The notes under the pieces: model-generated
What the model was told of the DNA's origin: nothing
The model's input: the letters and a program-made list of their open reading frames with translations, nothing else
The model's database searches: none
Made by a program: the position numbers and the translations under genes
In this document: positions 1 through 8,215 of the stretch, piece after piece
Layout: every line of letters begins with the position of its first letter
Position numbering within the stretch: the first letter of the stretch is position 1
From: Chloroflexota bacterium
GTDB lineage: Bacteria > Chloroflexota > Limnocylindria > QHBO01
NCBI GenBank assembly: GCA_005879775.1
Contig: VBJX01000001.1
Coordinates: 12,671-54,273, forward strand
Direction of reading: 5' to 3'
DNA length: 41,603 bases

Positions 1-540
1 CGTCGCAAGCGACTCGATCAGCGTCAGGTCGTGCGTCTGCCCGTGCTCCGGGAACAGCCGAAGACCGTCCCCAACCACCACGGGCACGACCCGCAGGTTG
101 AGCTCGTCGACAAGGTCGCGCTCGAGCAGCCAGCGGAGCAGCTTGCCGCTGCCATGAACCTGAAGCTCGCGCCCGGGCTTCGCCTTGAGCTCGCGCACCG
201 CCGCCTCGACGTCGCCGGAGATGACGTGGGTGTTCTGCCACGTTGGGTCCGTGAGCGTGGTCGAGGGCACGTACTTGGGCAGGACGTTGATGCCGTGGGA
301 GACCGGATCACCCGCGTCATGGTGCGGCCAATATGCGTCCCAGATCTCCCAGGTCCGGCGCCCGAGCAGCAGCGCATCCGCGCGCTCGAAGTAGGAGGTG
401 ACGAACTGCCAGGACTCCTCGTCGGCGTGCGACGCGGTCCAACCACCGCGGTCGAACCCGCCGCGCCGGTCCTCATCGGGGCCGCCCGGGCCCTGGTACA
501 CGCCGTCCACGCTCAGCATCATGGTTGCGGTCAGCTTCAT
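1..540 (-). CDS. RibD C-terminal/dihydrofolate reductase-like protein (3' end cut off)
   Basis: The minus-strand reading frame is open from an ATG at 540 to the window edge, so the C-terminus is missing. Visible landmarks fit the RibD_C/DHFR-like fold: an N-terminal strand with MLSVDGVYQGPGG, then LLLGRRTWEIW, and a C-terminal VHGSGKLLRWLLER followed by VVPVVVGDGLRLF. Members are NADPH-dependent reductases of mostly unknown substrate; the many stand-alone copies in soil bacteria are not the riboflavin enzyme. An upstream ATG at 546 exists, but GGAG sits only 2 nt before it and a normal 8 nt before the 540 start, so 540 is preferred. The gene is divergent from the iron permease. Fold assignment is firm; substrate unknown. 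Confidence 0.85.
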   Translation of the reverse strand, partial: MKLTATMMLSVDGVYQGPGGPDEDRRGGFDRGGWTASHADEESWQFVTSYFERADALLLGRRTWEIWDAYWPHHDAGDPVSHGINVLPKYVPSTTLTDPTWQNTHVISGDVEAAVRELKAKPGRELQVHGSGKLLRWLLERDLVDELNLRVVPVVVGDGLRLFPEHGQTHDLTLIESLAT

Positions 541-655
541 GGTCATCGCTCCGTGCAATTCATCGTCGATGGATAGACTACCGTTCGGACGGATCACCGC
601 CTTGACCTCGGACGGCCGGCATCGGTCAATCCCGACCTGGTGGGTAGGAGTTCCT

Positions 656-684
656 TTGACGGCGCCCAACCCTTCCAGTAGCCT
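656..684 (+). promoter_or_regulatory. Putative sigma70-type promoter of the FTR1 gene
   Basis: TTGACG at 656-661 is followed by a 17-nt spacer and TAGCCT at 679-684. The predicted start of transcription is near 691, about 55 nt before the chosen TTG start. The -35 is good and the -10 is mediocre (3 of 6 matches). No Fur-like palindrome was recognised nearby. Confidence 0.35.
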
Positions 685-747
685 GAGCGGGCCCGTCGAG
701 CAGGCGCTTCGGCGGTGTCATCTGCCCCTTTTCGAGCGGAGACCGTC

Positions 748-1635
748 TTGGACTACGGCTTCTTCACGACCGGGCTGCTGACCGGCCTCCGCGAGGGGGT
801 GGAGGCAGCCCTCATCGTCAGCATCATCCTGGCCTACCTGGCCCGCACCGGGAACAGCCGGCACTTCGGCCGCATCTGGTCCGGCACCGCCGCAGCCGCG
901 GCGCTGAGCCTGGCGGTGGGCCTGCTCCTCTTCCTGACCATCGGCGAGCTGTCCGCTCCCGCCGAACAGATCTTCGAGGGGAGCGCCATGTTGCTGGCGG
1001 CCGCCGTGGTCACCTGGATGCTCTTCTGGATGCGGCGGACCTCGGCCAACATCCGCGGGGAACTGCACGCCGAGATCGACCGCGCCCTCAGCCACGGGAG
1101 CCTCTGGGGTCTGGCAGTGCTCGCCTTCGCGGCGGTGATCCGCGAGGGGATCGAGACCTCCCTCTTCCTGCTCGGTCAGGTGACCGCCGCCACCCGAGCC
1201 GATGCCGGAGCCTCCAGCACGCTGATCGGCGCACTCCTGGGGCTGCTGGTCGCAGCGCTGATCGGCTACGCCTTCTACCGCGGCGCGCGGGTCATCAACC
1301 TGCGGATCTTCTTCACCTGGACCGGCGTGGGGCTGGTCTTCATCGCGGCTGGGTTGGTGGCCAATGCCGCACATGAGCTGCTGGAAGCCGGGATCATCCC
1401 GATCGGGGCCGGGATCGCGTTCGACATCAGCGGGGTCCTGCCCCATTCCGAGCAGAGCGGCAACATCCTCGGACAGCTGCTGCGTGCCCTGTTCGGCTAC
1501 ACCAGCACGCCGGAATGGGGCGCATTGATCGCCTGGATCGTGTACCTGGGGACGGTCCTCACCCTCTACCTGCGCCCGATGCGGCCCGTCGCGGCAACGG
1601 GTCCGGCAACCGAGCACCGACCCGCCTCGACCTGA
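748..1635 (+). CDS. FTR1/EfeU-family iron permease
   Basis: A polytopic membrane protein of about seven hydrophobic segments with the two REGxE signatures of the FTR1/EfeU family: LREGVEA in the first helix and IREGIET about 120 residues later. These glutamates coordinate iron during ferric/ferrous import across the cytoplasmic membrane. The frame is open upstream to a GTG at 715, but TTG at 748 has GGAG (738-741) six nt upstream and gives the usual N-terminus, in which REGxE follows about 15 residues after the start. No EfeO or EfeB partner gene lies next to it, so it is either a stand-alone permease or its partners are elsewhere. It converges on the dienelactone hydrolase gene, with a palindrome between them. 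Confidence 0.9.
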   Translation: MDYGFFTTGLLTGLREGVEAALIVSIILAYLARTGNSRHFGRIWSGTAAAAALSLAVGLLLFLTIGELSAPAEQIFEGSAMLLAAAVVTWMLFWMRRTSANIRGELHAEIDRALSHGSLWGLAVLAFAAVIREGIETSLFLLGQVTAATRADAGASSTLIGALLGLLVAALIGYAFYRGARVINLRIFFTWTGVGLVFIAAGLVANAAHELLEAGIIPIGAGIAFDISGVLPHSEQSGNILGQLLRALFGYTSTPEWGALIAWIVYLGTVLTLYLRPMRPVAATGPATEHRPAST

Positions 1636-1649
1636 CCGCCGCGGCGGTC
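1634..1649. terminator. Perfect palindrome in a convergent gap, possible bidirectional terminator
   Basis: GACCGCCG followed directly by CGGCGGTC forms a perfect 16-nt palindrome that overlaps the FTR1 stop codon and lies 13 nt from the stop of the converging hydrolase gene. It would fold as a 6-bp G+C stem with a 4-nt loop. There is no T-run, so termination is inferred from position and symmetry only. Confidence 0.4.
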
Positions 1650-1661
1650 TCGCCCCCCGGC

Positions 1662-2429
1662 TCAGCCCGCGGGCAGCTCGATGAACTCGAGCATCTGGCG
1701 CCAGGCATCGGTCGCAGCGTCCGCGTGGTCGCTCGCGTGCCGATCGAAGAACGAGTGCGGGGCGCCGCGGTAGATGACCGAGCGATGCTCGACCCCCGCC
1801 TCCTCGAGCGCTGCCTCGAAGGCGCCCACCGCCTCGGGCGGGATCCCCTGGTCGGCGCCTCCCCACAAGGCCAGCACGTCGGACTCGAAGCGATCGACCT
1901 CATCGATCGGCGCGGGGAGGCCGCCCCGTCCGACCCCCACCGGCGGCCCATAGAAGCCGATCACGCCTGCCAGCCCGAGCCCTCGCGTGGCCTGCAGGTA
2001 GCTGAGCCGTCCACCGAAGCAGAAGCCAACCGTGTAGACCCGTTCGGGCGCTCCACCGTCGGCGGTGCGCAGGTAGGCGACGCCGGCGGCCGCATCGGCG
2101 CACAGCGTTTCGTACGTCAGCTTGGCGAGGTGGGGCGCGTAGTCGAAGTCGGCTTCGCGCGGCTCAATCCCCGCCGTGCGGCCGAAATAGTCGATCGCCA
2201 GCGACTGCGCGCCAGCCTCGGCGAAGCGCAGGGCGAGCTCCTCGTAGAACGGATGCAGGCCCCGCACGTCGGGCAGGATGACGATCCCCGCGCCCCCTGC
2301 TTGCTGCGCCCGTGCGCCGTGTGCGTGGAACCGTGCTCCGTCCGCGGAGGTCAGGATCACGTCGCCCGAGTCGAGCGCCGCACCGCGGATTGGAGGGAAG
2401 GGTGGCCTGGCTTCCGCGTCGTAGCACAT
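1662..2429 (-). CDS. Dienelactone hydrolase family protein
   Basis: 255-residue alpha/beta hydrolase of the DLH family, normal length. The Cys nucleophile is in the elbow GFCFGG (Cys137), with Asp193 in WGGADQG and His225 in GAPHSFF; this Cys-Asp-His triad separates DLH from Ser esterases. Family members hydrolyse dienelactone in chlorocatechol breakdown or act on other small cyclic esters, and without other aromatic-degradation genes nearby the substrate is open. The frame stays open upstream into the rhomboid gene, but ATG at 2429, 4 nt after the rhomboid stop, gives the natural N-terminus (MCYDAEARPP). It is probably co-transcribed and translationally coupled with the rhomboid gene. Confidence 0.9.
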   Translation of the reverse strand: MCYDAEARPPFPPIRGAALDSGDVILTSADGARFHAHGARAQQAGGAGIVILPDVRGLHPFYEELALRFAEAGAQSLAIDYFGRTAGIEPREADFDYAPHLAKLTYETLCADAAAGVAYLRTADGGAPERVYTVGFCFGGRLSYLQATRGLGLAGVIGFYGPPVGVGRGGLPAPIDEVDRFESDVLALWGGADQGIPPEAVGAFEAALEEAGVEHRSVIYRGAPHSFFDRHASDHADAATDAWRQMLEFIELPAG

Positions 2430-2433
2430 CGGC

Positions 2434-3606
2434 CTAGGCCAGCCGCTGGACGGCGACGTAGGTGCCGGCCACGAGCAGGGCGGTGACCGCCAGGTAGGCG
2501 CTGGCGCGCAGGATCGGGGACATGCGCGTCGCCAGCAGCGAGCCGTCGGCCGCCCGCCACATGGCGCCCATGGTCGGCACGTTGGCCGGCGGCAGGAGCA
2601 GGCCGATGGCGGCACCAACCACCAATCCGCCGACGTGGCCGGTCCAGCTGATTCCCGGGAAGGTGAAGGTGATCACCAGGTTCAACACGAGTAGGAACCC
2701 GACCTGGGAGAGGATGGCGCGCGCCTGGGGTCCGAGCAACAGATGCCGGCGCCGGGACACGACGAAGGCGAGCCCGAAGAGCCCGAAGATCGCGCCCGAT
2801 GCGCCCGCTGCCGGCACGTCGGGCGCGGCCAGGATGGTCAGCACGCTGCCACCCAGCGCACAGAGCAGATAGGTGGCGAGGTACTCGATATGGCCGTACA
2901 TCTGCTCGACGATCGGGCCGAAGAGCCATAGGGCATACATGTTGAACAGGATGTGCAGCGCGCTGAGGTGCAGGAAGGCGCCGGTCAGGAGGCGCCACCA
3001 CTCGCCGTGGGCCACGGCGGGTCCGTAGACAGCGCCTGCTTCGAGGAGAGGTCCGCCCCCGCCGCCCAGCAGCGAAAAGCTTCCCCTGGCACCCAGCAGC
3101 GAATCGATGAGGAAGACCGCGACGTTGATCGCGACGATGCCCCAGGTCATGTACGCCGGGTAGGCTGCGTATGCACCGCGCGCGCGGTTGAACTGACGCC
3201 GCGAGGCGAAGTCGTGTCCGGTCTCCTTGAGCAGCCAGGCGATGCGGTTGGCGATCGCTCCCCGCTCAGTGGGAGGCGCTCGGCGATCGGCCTCCCGATA
3301 GGCCTCCACCGCCTCTTCGAGGTTGCCCTCGCGGACGTGCTGCTCGGCCACCGATTTCCAGCCGAGCCAGGCTGTCGAGCCGCCCGCATCGGCGGCGTGC
3401 TGCCAGGCATCGAGCGCCCCCGGCTCGTCGTCGAGCCGGTAGCGAGCAGCGCCGATCGCCTGCCAGGCGGACCCGGCGACCTCAGGGTCGCCTTCGGCGG
3501 TCAGCGGGGAGAGGGCAGCAATCGCCGCTTCGAGGTCACCGGAGTCGAGGAGTCGCTGCCCCTCGGCGAGGCGAAGCTGGGGTGTCTGGTCCATGGGTCG
3601 GCGCAT
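2434..3606 (-). CDS. Rhomboid-family intramembrane serine protease with N-terminal TPR-like region
   Basis: 390 residues. Residues about 8-125 are hydrophilic, helical and TPR-like (LAEGQRLLDSGDLEAAIAAL, AWQAIGAARYRLDDEPGALD, NLEEAVEAYREADRRAPP). A six-helix rhomboid core follows from about 153, with HILFN (His218, Asn222), the catalytic Ser270 in GASGAIFG and the catalytic His324 in GHVGG. Rhomboids cleave transmembrane segments within the bilayer; the TPR part probably recruits substrates or partners. An internal ATG at codon 5 (3594) is an alternative start; neither has a clear ribosome-binding site. The gene heads a two-gene unit with the dienelactone hydrolase. Substrates cannot be inferred. 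Confidence 0.92.
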   Translation of the reverse strand: MRRPMDQTPQLRLAEGQRLLDSGDLEAAIAALSPLTAEGDPEVAGSAWQAIGAARYRLDDEPGALDAWQHAADAGGSTAWLGWKSVAEQHVREGNLEEAVEAYREADRRAPPTERGAIANRIAWLLKETGHDFASRRQFNRARGAYAAYPAYMTWGIVAINVAVFLIDSLLGARGSFSLLGGGGGPLLEAGAVYGPAVAHGEWWRLLTGAFLHLSALHILFNMYALWLFGPIVEQMYGHIEYLATYLLCALGGSVLTILAAPDVPAAGASGAIFGLFGLAFVVSRRRHLLLGPQARAILSQVGFLLVLNLVITFTFPGISWTGHVGGLVVGAAIGLLLPPANVPTMGAMWRAADGSLLATRMSPILRASAYLAVTALLVAGTYVAVQRLA

Positions 3607-3622
3607 TATGGCCCCAGATACG

Positions 3623-3660
3623 AAACGACCGCCGAGAACTTGGCACCTCGGCGGTCGTTT
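3623..3660 (-). terminator. Strong stem-loop downstream of the HTH gene
   Basis: A perfect 14-bp inverted repeat: AAACGACCGCCGAG at 3623-3636 pairs with CTCGGCGGTCGTTT at 3647-3660 around a 10-nt loop. Each outer end of the stem contributes AAA/TTT, so it can act in either direction as an intrinsic terminator. It lies between the small HTH gene (minus, ends 3726) and the rhomboid start (3606), so it most likely ends HTH transcription and insulates the rhomboid unit. Confidence 0.75.
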
Positions 3661-3683
3661 GCGCCCCCTGGCGGGGAACGGGG

Positions 3684-3708
3684 CTGTCCCGGCCGTAAGC
3701 CGGGACAG
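3684..3708 (-). terminator. Second hairpin downstream of the HTH gene
   Basis: CTGTCCCGGC at 3684-3693 pairs perfectly with GCCGGGACAG at 3699-3708 around the 5-nt loop CGTAA. It lies 17 nt past the HTH stop and 23 nt before the larger stem-loop, so the two form a tandem. No T-run follows. Confidence 0.5.
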
Positions 3709-3725
3709 GCATCAATCGGGTCTGA

Positions 3726-3911
3726 CTATTTGTCGCGGCGCAGGAAGTCGAGCACGTCGTCGTAGCGGAAGCGGCGGTCGCCGCGCTTGCAGACCCGATA
3801 GAACGGGATCTCGCCGCGGTCTCCCAGGCGCTTCACGGTGTTGACGTGCAGGTGGAGCAAGTCGGCGACCTCGGTCGCCGTCAGCAGCTTCCCGACCTCG
3901 TTGCTGATCAT
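3726..3911 (-). CDS. Excisionase/BldC-like (MerR-type) helix-turn-helix DNA-binding protein
   Basis: 61-residue protein consisting almost only of an HTH_17/MerR-like winged helix: LLTATEVADLLHLHVNTVKR is the helix-turn-helix, GEIPFYRV the wing, and RRFRYDDVLDFLRR the closing helix. The same architecture is found in BldC of actinobacteria and in phage excisionases. The start is ATG 3911, with GAGGGAACC about 10 nt upstream; the frame continues further upstream without a plausible start. No integrase or phage gene is near, so a BldC-type chromosomal regulator is more likely than an Xis. Targets unknown. It stands alone, followed by two hairpins. Confidence 0.85.
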   Translation of the reverse strand: MISNEVGKLLTATEVADLLHLHVNTVKRLGDRGEIPFYRVCKRGDRRFRYDDVLDFLRRDK

Positions 3912-4027
3912 CGGTAAATCGGTTCCCTCACACCCTACGCCGGAGTGCTGTCTGTCCACGCGGGCACCGATTGGGTGCAGACCGCGCGGCTTCTGGCCGG
4001 ATAGTAGGGTTGAGGTGCGTTCCCGAG

Positions 4028-4055
4028 CCCCGGTACTTTCGGTCGCGGCCCGGGG
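4028..4055 (-). terminator. Weak inverted repeat downstream of potC (first operon)
   Basis: CCCCGG at 4028-4033 pairs with CCGGGG at 4050-4055 around a 16-nt loop, about 40 nt past the potC stop on the minus strand. A smaller TCCGC-CTTC-GCGGA hairpin lies between them. There is no T-tract. The rest of the 3912-4092 gap shows no gene and should contain the HTH promoter; TAGGGT at about 3939-3944 (minus) is a weak candidate -10. Confidence 0.25.
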
Positions 4056-4092
4056 TACATTCCGCGAAGGCGGAGGCCGGAGGTCGCTCGCC

Positions 4093-4896
4093 TCAGCGCG
4101 TGACGCCCGCGGTCTCGCCGCCGCTGATTCGCTGCGCGAGGTAGACCGGCACCACCGAGAGCAGAATCAAGACGGTGGCCACGACGTTGACCACCGGCAG
4201 CGCATTCGGGCGCTGGATGGCGGAGAGGACCCAGAGCGGCACGGTGTCGACGCCGGCACCGGCGGTGAAGTTGGTGACGATCACCTCGTCGAAGGAGAGG
4301 GCGAAGGCCAGGAGCGCCCCCGACAGGAGTGCCGTTCGGAGCGACGGCAAGAAGACGTGGCGGAAGGTCTGCCAGGTGTCCGCCCCCAGATCCATCGAGG
4401 CCTCTTCGAGGGAGCGAGCGGTGCGGCGCAGGCGCGCCAGCACGTTGTTGTAGGCGATCACCACGCAGAAGGTGGCGTGGCCCACGATGATGGTCGGAAG
4501 ACCGAAGTCGATCCCCAGCGTCTGGAAGGTCGCGCTCAGCGCCACGCCGGTCACCACCCCCGGCAAGGCGATCGGCAGGATCACCAGGAAGGTGACCGCC
4601 TCGCGCCCGAAGAAGGCAAAGCGCTGCACCGCCAGCGCGGCCATGCTGCCCAGTACGAGCGCAATCGCGGTCGCTCCGCTGGCCGCGATGATCGAGTTGA
4701 GGAAGGCCTGGCGCACCGATCCGTCGGCTGCCGCCCTCGCGAACCACTCGAGCGAGACGCCGGCAATCGGCCACGCCTGCACCCGGCTGGCGTTGAAGGC
4801 GTAGACCACGATCACCAGCAGCGGCACATAGATGAAGAGCAGCACCACTGCGGTCGCCAGTCGAAGGCCGATGCGCACGAGGCGCGAATCCTCCAT
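4093..4896 (-). CDS. potC: ABC transporter permease, PotC-like (polyamine/Fe type)
   Basis: 267-residue inner-membrane permease with about six transmembrane helices and the cytoplasmic EAA loop EEASMDLGADTWQTFRHVFLP, which docks on the ATPase. The single-domain layout and the C-terminal FALSFDEVIVTNF stretch are typical of PotC of the spermidine/putrescine importer family. The ATG at 4896 lies 2 nt after the potB stop, the last gene of a four-gene operon (A-D-B-C). Family assignment is firm. The actual substrate (putrescine, spermidine, another amine or a related small molecule) is inferred from family only. Confidence 0.9.
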   Translation of the reverse strand: MEDSRLVRIGLRLATAVVLLFIYVPLLVIVVYAFNASRVQAWPIAGVSLEWFARAAADGSVRQAFLNSIIAASGATAIALVLGSMAALAVQRFAFFGREAVTFLVILPIALPGVVTGVALSATFQTLGIDFGLPTIIVGHATFCVVIAYNNVLARLRRTARSLEEASMDLGADTWQTFRHVFLPSLRTALLSGALLAFALSFDEVIVTNFTAGAGVDTVPLWVLSAIQRPNALPVVNVVATVLILLSVVPVYLAQRISGGETAGVTR

Positions 4897-4898
4897 GG

Positions 4899-5789
4899 CT
4901 AGAGCGATTCGAAGGCGCCGAGGCGCCGGGCGACGAGGAGATAGGCAACGATGACCACCACTGGAATCGACGCAATCGCGGCTGCGAGCGGCAGGTTCGG
5001 GACGCCGAGGGCGTCGTAGATGGCGTTACCGAGCAGCTTCGTGTTCGAGACCAGCTGCGGCGTGATGTAGTCCCCCAAGGTCAGGCTGAAGGTGAAGATC
5101 GAACCGGCAACCACCGCCGGCAGGACGAGCGGCAGCACCACCCGACGGAACGTGAAGCCGGCGCGCGCACCAAGGTCGGACGATGCTTCCAGCAGGCTGC
5201 CCGGGATCCTTTCGAGCCCGGCGTAGATCGGCAGCACCATGTACGGCAGCCACAGGTAGGTGAAGACGAGCCAGATCGCCACCTCGCCGGTTCCGGGACC
5301 GTGGAGCCCGAAGGGCGCCAGCGCCCAGTTGATGACCCCGTGGCCGAGCAGCATCGTCCGCCAGGCGTAGACCTTCACCAGGTAGCTGGCCCACAGAGGC
5401 ATCAGGACCGCCACCACCAGCAGGCCGCGCACCCGTCGCGACGCGATGCGGGCCATGTAGTAGGCGATCGGGAATGCCAGCGCGATGCAGGTCGCCGTGA
5501 CCAGTACCGCCATTCCGACCGTGCGCAGCGCCAGCGTGCGATAGACGGCGGTGCTGAAGAGGGTGACGAAGTTGTCCAGGGTCGGCTCGAAGACGACCTT
5601 GCCGGTGAACGAGTCGAGGCGCCAGAACGCGTTGGCGAAGAGGACCGCCAGCGATCCGACGTAGGCGACCACCACCCACGCCAGTGGAGCGGCCAGGAGC
5701 AGACGCAGCTGCAGCCGCGGATGCCGGTAGAGGAAAGCGGCCAGACGGCGTCGAACGCCGGGAGGCCGAGCGAAGGCTGCCGAGGTCAT
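4899..5789 (-). CDS. potB: ABC transporter permease, PotB-like
   Basis: 296-residue membrane permease that pairs with the adjacent PotC-like subunit. After a basic N-terminus (about 30 residues) come six hydrophobic segments; the EAA loop is LLEASSDLGARAGFTFRRVVLP, followed by SLTLGDYITPQLV, a stretch characteristic of PotB. An in-frame GTG at 5807 would add six residues; ATG 5789 is preferred, with a GAGTGAG-like element just upstream, though not decisively. It is separated from potD by 81 nt that hold a hairpin, unlike the otherwise overlapping junctions of this operon. Confidence 0.9.
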   Translation of the reverse strand: MTSAAFARPPGVRRRLAAFLYRHPRLQLRLLLAAPLAWVVVAYVGSLAVLFANAFWRLDSFTGKVVFEPTLDNFVTLFSTAVYRTLALRTVGMAVLVTATCIALAFPIAYYMARIASRRVRGLLVVAVLMPLWASYLVKVYAWRTMLLGHGVINWALAPFGLHGPGTGEVAIWLVFTYLWLPYMVLPIYAGLERIPGSLLEASSDLGARAGFTFRRVVLPLVLPAVVAGSIFTFSLTLGDYITPQLVSNTKLLGNAIYDALGVPNLPLAAAIASIPVVVIVAYLLVARRLGAFESL

Positions 5790-5827
5790 CGACTCACTCG
5801 ACCCCACGAGATGACGCCCGGAGTCGC

Positions 5828-5850
5828 ATGGGGGCCCCCGGGCGCCCCAT
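5828..5850 (-). other. Hairpin between potD and potB
   Basis: ATGGGG at 5828-5833 pairs with CCCCAT at 5845-5850, and the G+C-rich interior allows further pairing with one bulge. It sits in the only sizeable gap of the operon, just after the binding-protein gene. By analogy with stem-loops after other binding-protein genes, it could stabilise the upstream mRNA or partly terminate, giving more PotD than permease. This role is inference. Confidence 0.4.
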
Positions 5851-5870
5851 CCTGAACCGATCAGCCCTGG

Positions 5871-7031
5871 CTAGGAGCCGGTGATGTCGGTCCAGGCGTT
5901 GGTCCAATCGGTGAAGTCCTTGCAGACCGCACCGCGATCGTCGCCGCACTCCTTCTGCGGCGTGTTCCAGTAGGCGATCTTCGAGAAGTACGCCTCGTCC
6001 GTGGCGTGGAACGTGTCGCAGTGGCCGGGCGAGAGCTTCTCCGCCTCGTCACACGCCGCCTTGCTGACGGGAGCCTCCCCGAACCAGACGGTGGCCATCG
6101 CGTTCGCCTTGGGCGAGATGATCCAGTCCATCCACTTGTACATGCAGTTCGGATGCTTGGCGTGCGCGCTGATCATCCAGGTGTCGGACCAACCGGTCGA
6201 GCCCTCGTCGGGAAGGGTGGCCGCAACCGGCGCATCGGTAAGCTGGTTGACCTGGTACTGCCAGGTGGTGCCTGCGAGCATGTCGCCGGCGCTAAAGCTC
6301 TCGATCTGCTGAGTGGCGGTGGACCAGTACTCGCCGATGATCTTGTTCTGCTGCTTGAGCAGGTCGACGGCGGCGTTGAACTGATCCTCGTCGAGCTCGT
6401 ATGGGTTCTTGATCCCCAGGTCGGCCTTGTGCTTCGACAGGTAGAGCGCCGCGTCGGCGATGTAGATCGCCGAGTTGTAGATGCTGATCTTGCCCGCGGC
6501 CGGCGAGTTGCTGTCCCATACCACGGACCAGCTGGTCGGGGCGGTGGTGAAGGTATCGGTGTTGTAGATCAGCAGGTTGGCGCCGCGGCCGTGCGGCACC
6601 CCGTACGGGACCCCGTTGACGGTGTTATGCGGCTGGCCCTTGAGGCCGGCAAAGACGTTGGCGTAGTTCGGGATCAGGTCCGTGTTGACCGGCGCGACGT
6701 CACCGCCGGCAATCAGGCGCAGGGTCGCGTCGCCGGAGGCAGAGACCCCGTCGTAGTTGCCGGTATGCATGAGTTGCACCATGTTCGCTGAGTCGGTCCC
6801 GTCCTGGGTCTTGACCTGGCAGCCGGTCGCGTCCTGGAAGGGGGTGACCCAGTCGTACGCAGGGTCATTCGATCCGTTCTCGGCGTATCCGGTCCAGATG
6901 ACCAGGTCGACTTCCCCCTCACCGGGTCCGACCGACGCCTGCATGCCGCTGGGCGCGCTGCTCGCCGAGCTGCAGGCGGCAACGAGCATGGCGGTGGTCG
7001 CCACCGTGGCCAGGATCCTCAGGTTCGTCAT
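5871..7031 (-). CDS. potD: Extracellular solute-binding lipoprotein, PotD-like
   Basis: 386-residue periplasmic/surface substrate-binding protein. The N-terminus is a Sec lipoprotein signal with lipobox LVAAC (Cys20), followed by a Ser/Ala-rich linker. The mature domain starts [13 protein letters not shown] and has the type-II binding-protein pattern of PotD/PotF ([35 protein letters not shown]). Unusually for the family, the mature protein has several cysteines, including pairs in the last 90 residues ([26 protein letters not shown]), which suggests disulfides outside the membrane. Its start overlaps the potA stop by 4 nt (ATGA). Substrate inferred from family. Confidence 0.9.
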   Translation of the reverse strand: MTNLRILATVATTAMLVAACSSASSAPSGMQASVGPGEGEVDLVIWTGYAENGSNDPAYDWVTPFQDATGCQVKTQDGTDSANMVQLMHTGNYDGVSASGDATLRLIAGGDVAPVNTDLIPNYANVFAGLKGQPHNTVNGVPYGVPHGRGANLLIYNTDTFTTAPTSWSVVWDSNSPAAGKISIYNSAIYIADAALYLSKHKADLGIKNPYELDEDQFNAAVDLLKQQNKIIGEYWSTATQQIESFSAGDMLAGTTWQYQVNQLTDAPVAATLPDEGSTGWSDTWMISAHAKHPNCMYKWMDWIISPKANAMATVWFGEAPVSKAACDEAEKLSPGHCDTFHATDEAYFSKIAYWNTPQKECGDDRGAVCKDFTDWTNAWTDITGS

Positions 7032-8140
7032 GCGCTCTCCGCTCCCTCTCCATCCCCCGTCGGTCCCGAGCTCCCGCCCAGGGTCAACACGTGCTGCCGC
7101 TTCCAGACCAGGCGAACCGGTCTGTCCTGAGCGGCGAGTGCCTCCATTGACGACGTCTCGAGGTTCTGCTGGGTCACGACCAGCGCGCCACCGACGTCGA
7201 GCTCCACGATGTAGCGCGTATCCGAGCCAAGGTACACCACTTCTCGCACGTGACCGAGCGCCGACTGCTCGTCAGGCGCCGGTTCCGCATCGGGGCTCGC
7301 GAGGCGGATCTTCTCGGGCCGAACGGTGTAGATCCCATCTGAGCCGATCACCGCGCGCGCCGTCTCTCCCCGGAGCAGGTTCGAGGTGCCGACGAAGCCG
7401 GCCACGAAGGTCGTCGCCGGTCGCTCATAGACGTCTGCGGGGGAGCCGACCTGCTCGATCTGGCCGCGATTGAAGACGGCCAGCCGATCGCTCATGGTGA
7501 GCGCCTCCTCCTGGTCGTGGGTGACGTAGATGAAGGTGATCCCCACCTGCTGCTGGATCGCCTTGAGCTCGATCTGCATCTCCTCGCGCAGCTTCAGGTC
7601 AAGGGCGCCCAGCGGCTCGTCCAGGAGGAGGATCCGCGGGCGGTTGATCAGCGCGCGCGCCAGCGCCACGCGTTGCCGCTGGCCTCCCGAGAGCTGGCCG
7701 GGCCGCCTCCCCTGGTAGCCCTCCAGGCGAACCATGCGCAGCGCCTCGGTCAGGCGTTCCTCGCGCTCGAGGCGCGGCACGCGACGAACCATCAGGCCAT
7801 ACGCCACGTTCTCCCCGACCGTCATGTGCGGGAAGAGGGCGTAGTCCTGAAAGACGGTGTTCACATCCCGATCGAAGGGCGGCACCCCGGTCACGTCGCG
7901 ACCGTAGAGCAGGATCTGCCCGCTGCTGGGTGTCTCGAAGCCGGCGATCATGCGGAGGGTGGTGGTCTTCCCCGAGCCCGATGGCCCGAGCATCGAGAAG
8001 AACTCTCCGTCGCGGATCTCCAGGTCGATGCCGGCGACTGCGTCCACGTCGCCGAAGCGCTTGGTGAGCTGCTCGAGTCGGACGGCGGCCACGTTGGCCT
8101 GCGTCATTCCAGGGGCTGCGGTCATCGGGTCGGCGGCCAC
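7028..8140 (-). CDS. potA: ABC transporter ATP-binding protein, PotA-like
   Basis: 370-residue ATPase of the spermidine/putrescine class with Walker [10 protein letters not shown] (about residues 52-60), signature [15 protein letters not shown], Walker [13 protein letters not shown], the H-loop VTHDQEEAL and a C-terminal TOBE regulatory domain ([12 protein letters not shown] onward). It energises import by the PotBC pair downstream. The frame is open to about 8359, but that N-terminus is low-complexity. GTG at 8140 has GAGGGAG ending 3 nt upstream, and ATGs at 8125 and 8107 are alternatives that shorten it slightly. First gene of the operon, and divergent from the DMT transporter. Confidence 0.92.
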   Translation of the reverse strand: MAADPMTAAPGMTQANVAAVRLEQLTKRFGDVDAVAGIDLEIRDGEFFSMLGPSGSGKTTTLRMIAGFETPSSGQILLYGRDVTGVPPFDRDVNTVFQDYALFPHMTVGENVAYGLMVRRVPRLEREERLTEALRMVRLEGYQGRRPGQLSGGQRQRVALARALINRPRILLLDEPLGALDLKLREEMQIELKAIQQQVGITFIYVTHDQEEALTMSDRLAVFNRGQIEQVGSPADVYERPATTFVAGFVGTSNLLRGETARAVIGSDGIYTVRPEKIRLASPDAEPAPDEQSALGHVREVVYLGSDTRYIVELDVGGALVVTQQNLETSSMEALAAQDRPVRLVWKRQHVLTLGGSSGPTGDGEGAESA

Positions 8141-8157
8141 GTGCTCCCTCGGGTAGG

Positions 8158-8178
8158 CTGCCGGGGACCTGCCGGCAG
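8158..8178. other. Inverted repeat in the potA leader
   Basis: CTGCCGG at 8158-8164 and CCGGCAG at 8172-8178 flank a 7-nt spacer. If the promoter at 8216-8244 is right, this lies in the potA 5' leader and could be a leader hairpin. It could equally be an operator for the divergent gene pair. Confidence 0.3.
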
Positions 8179-8215
8179 TAGAGCCCGGCCCCCAGACGGT
8201 GGCCGGATTGGCGGC

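Noticed and set aside
3726..3911. Phage excisionase marking a prophage or integrative element
   Set aside because: The HTH fold fits Xis, but no integrase, att repeat or phage gene is in the neighbourhood; a BldC-like chromosomal regulator is simpler.
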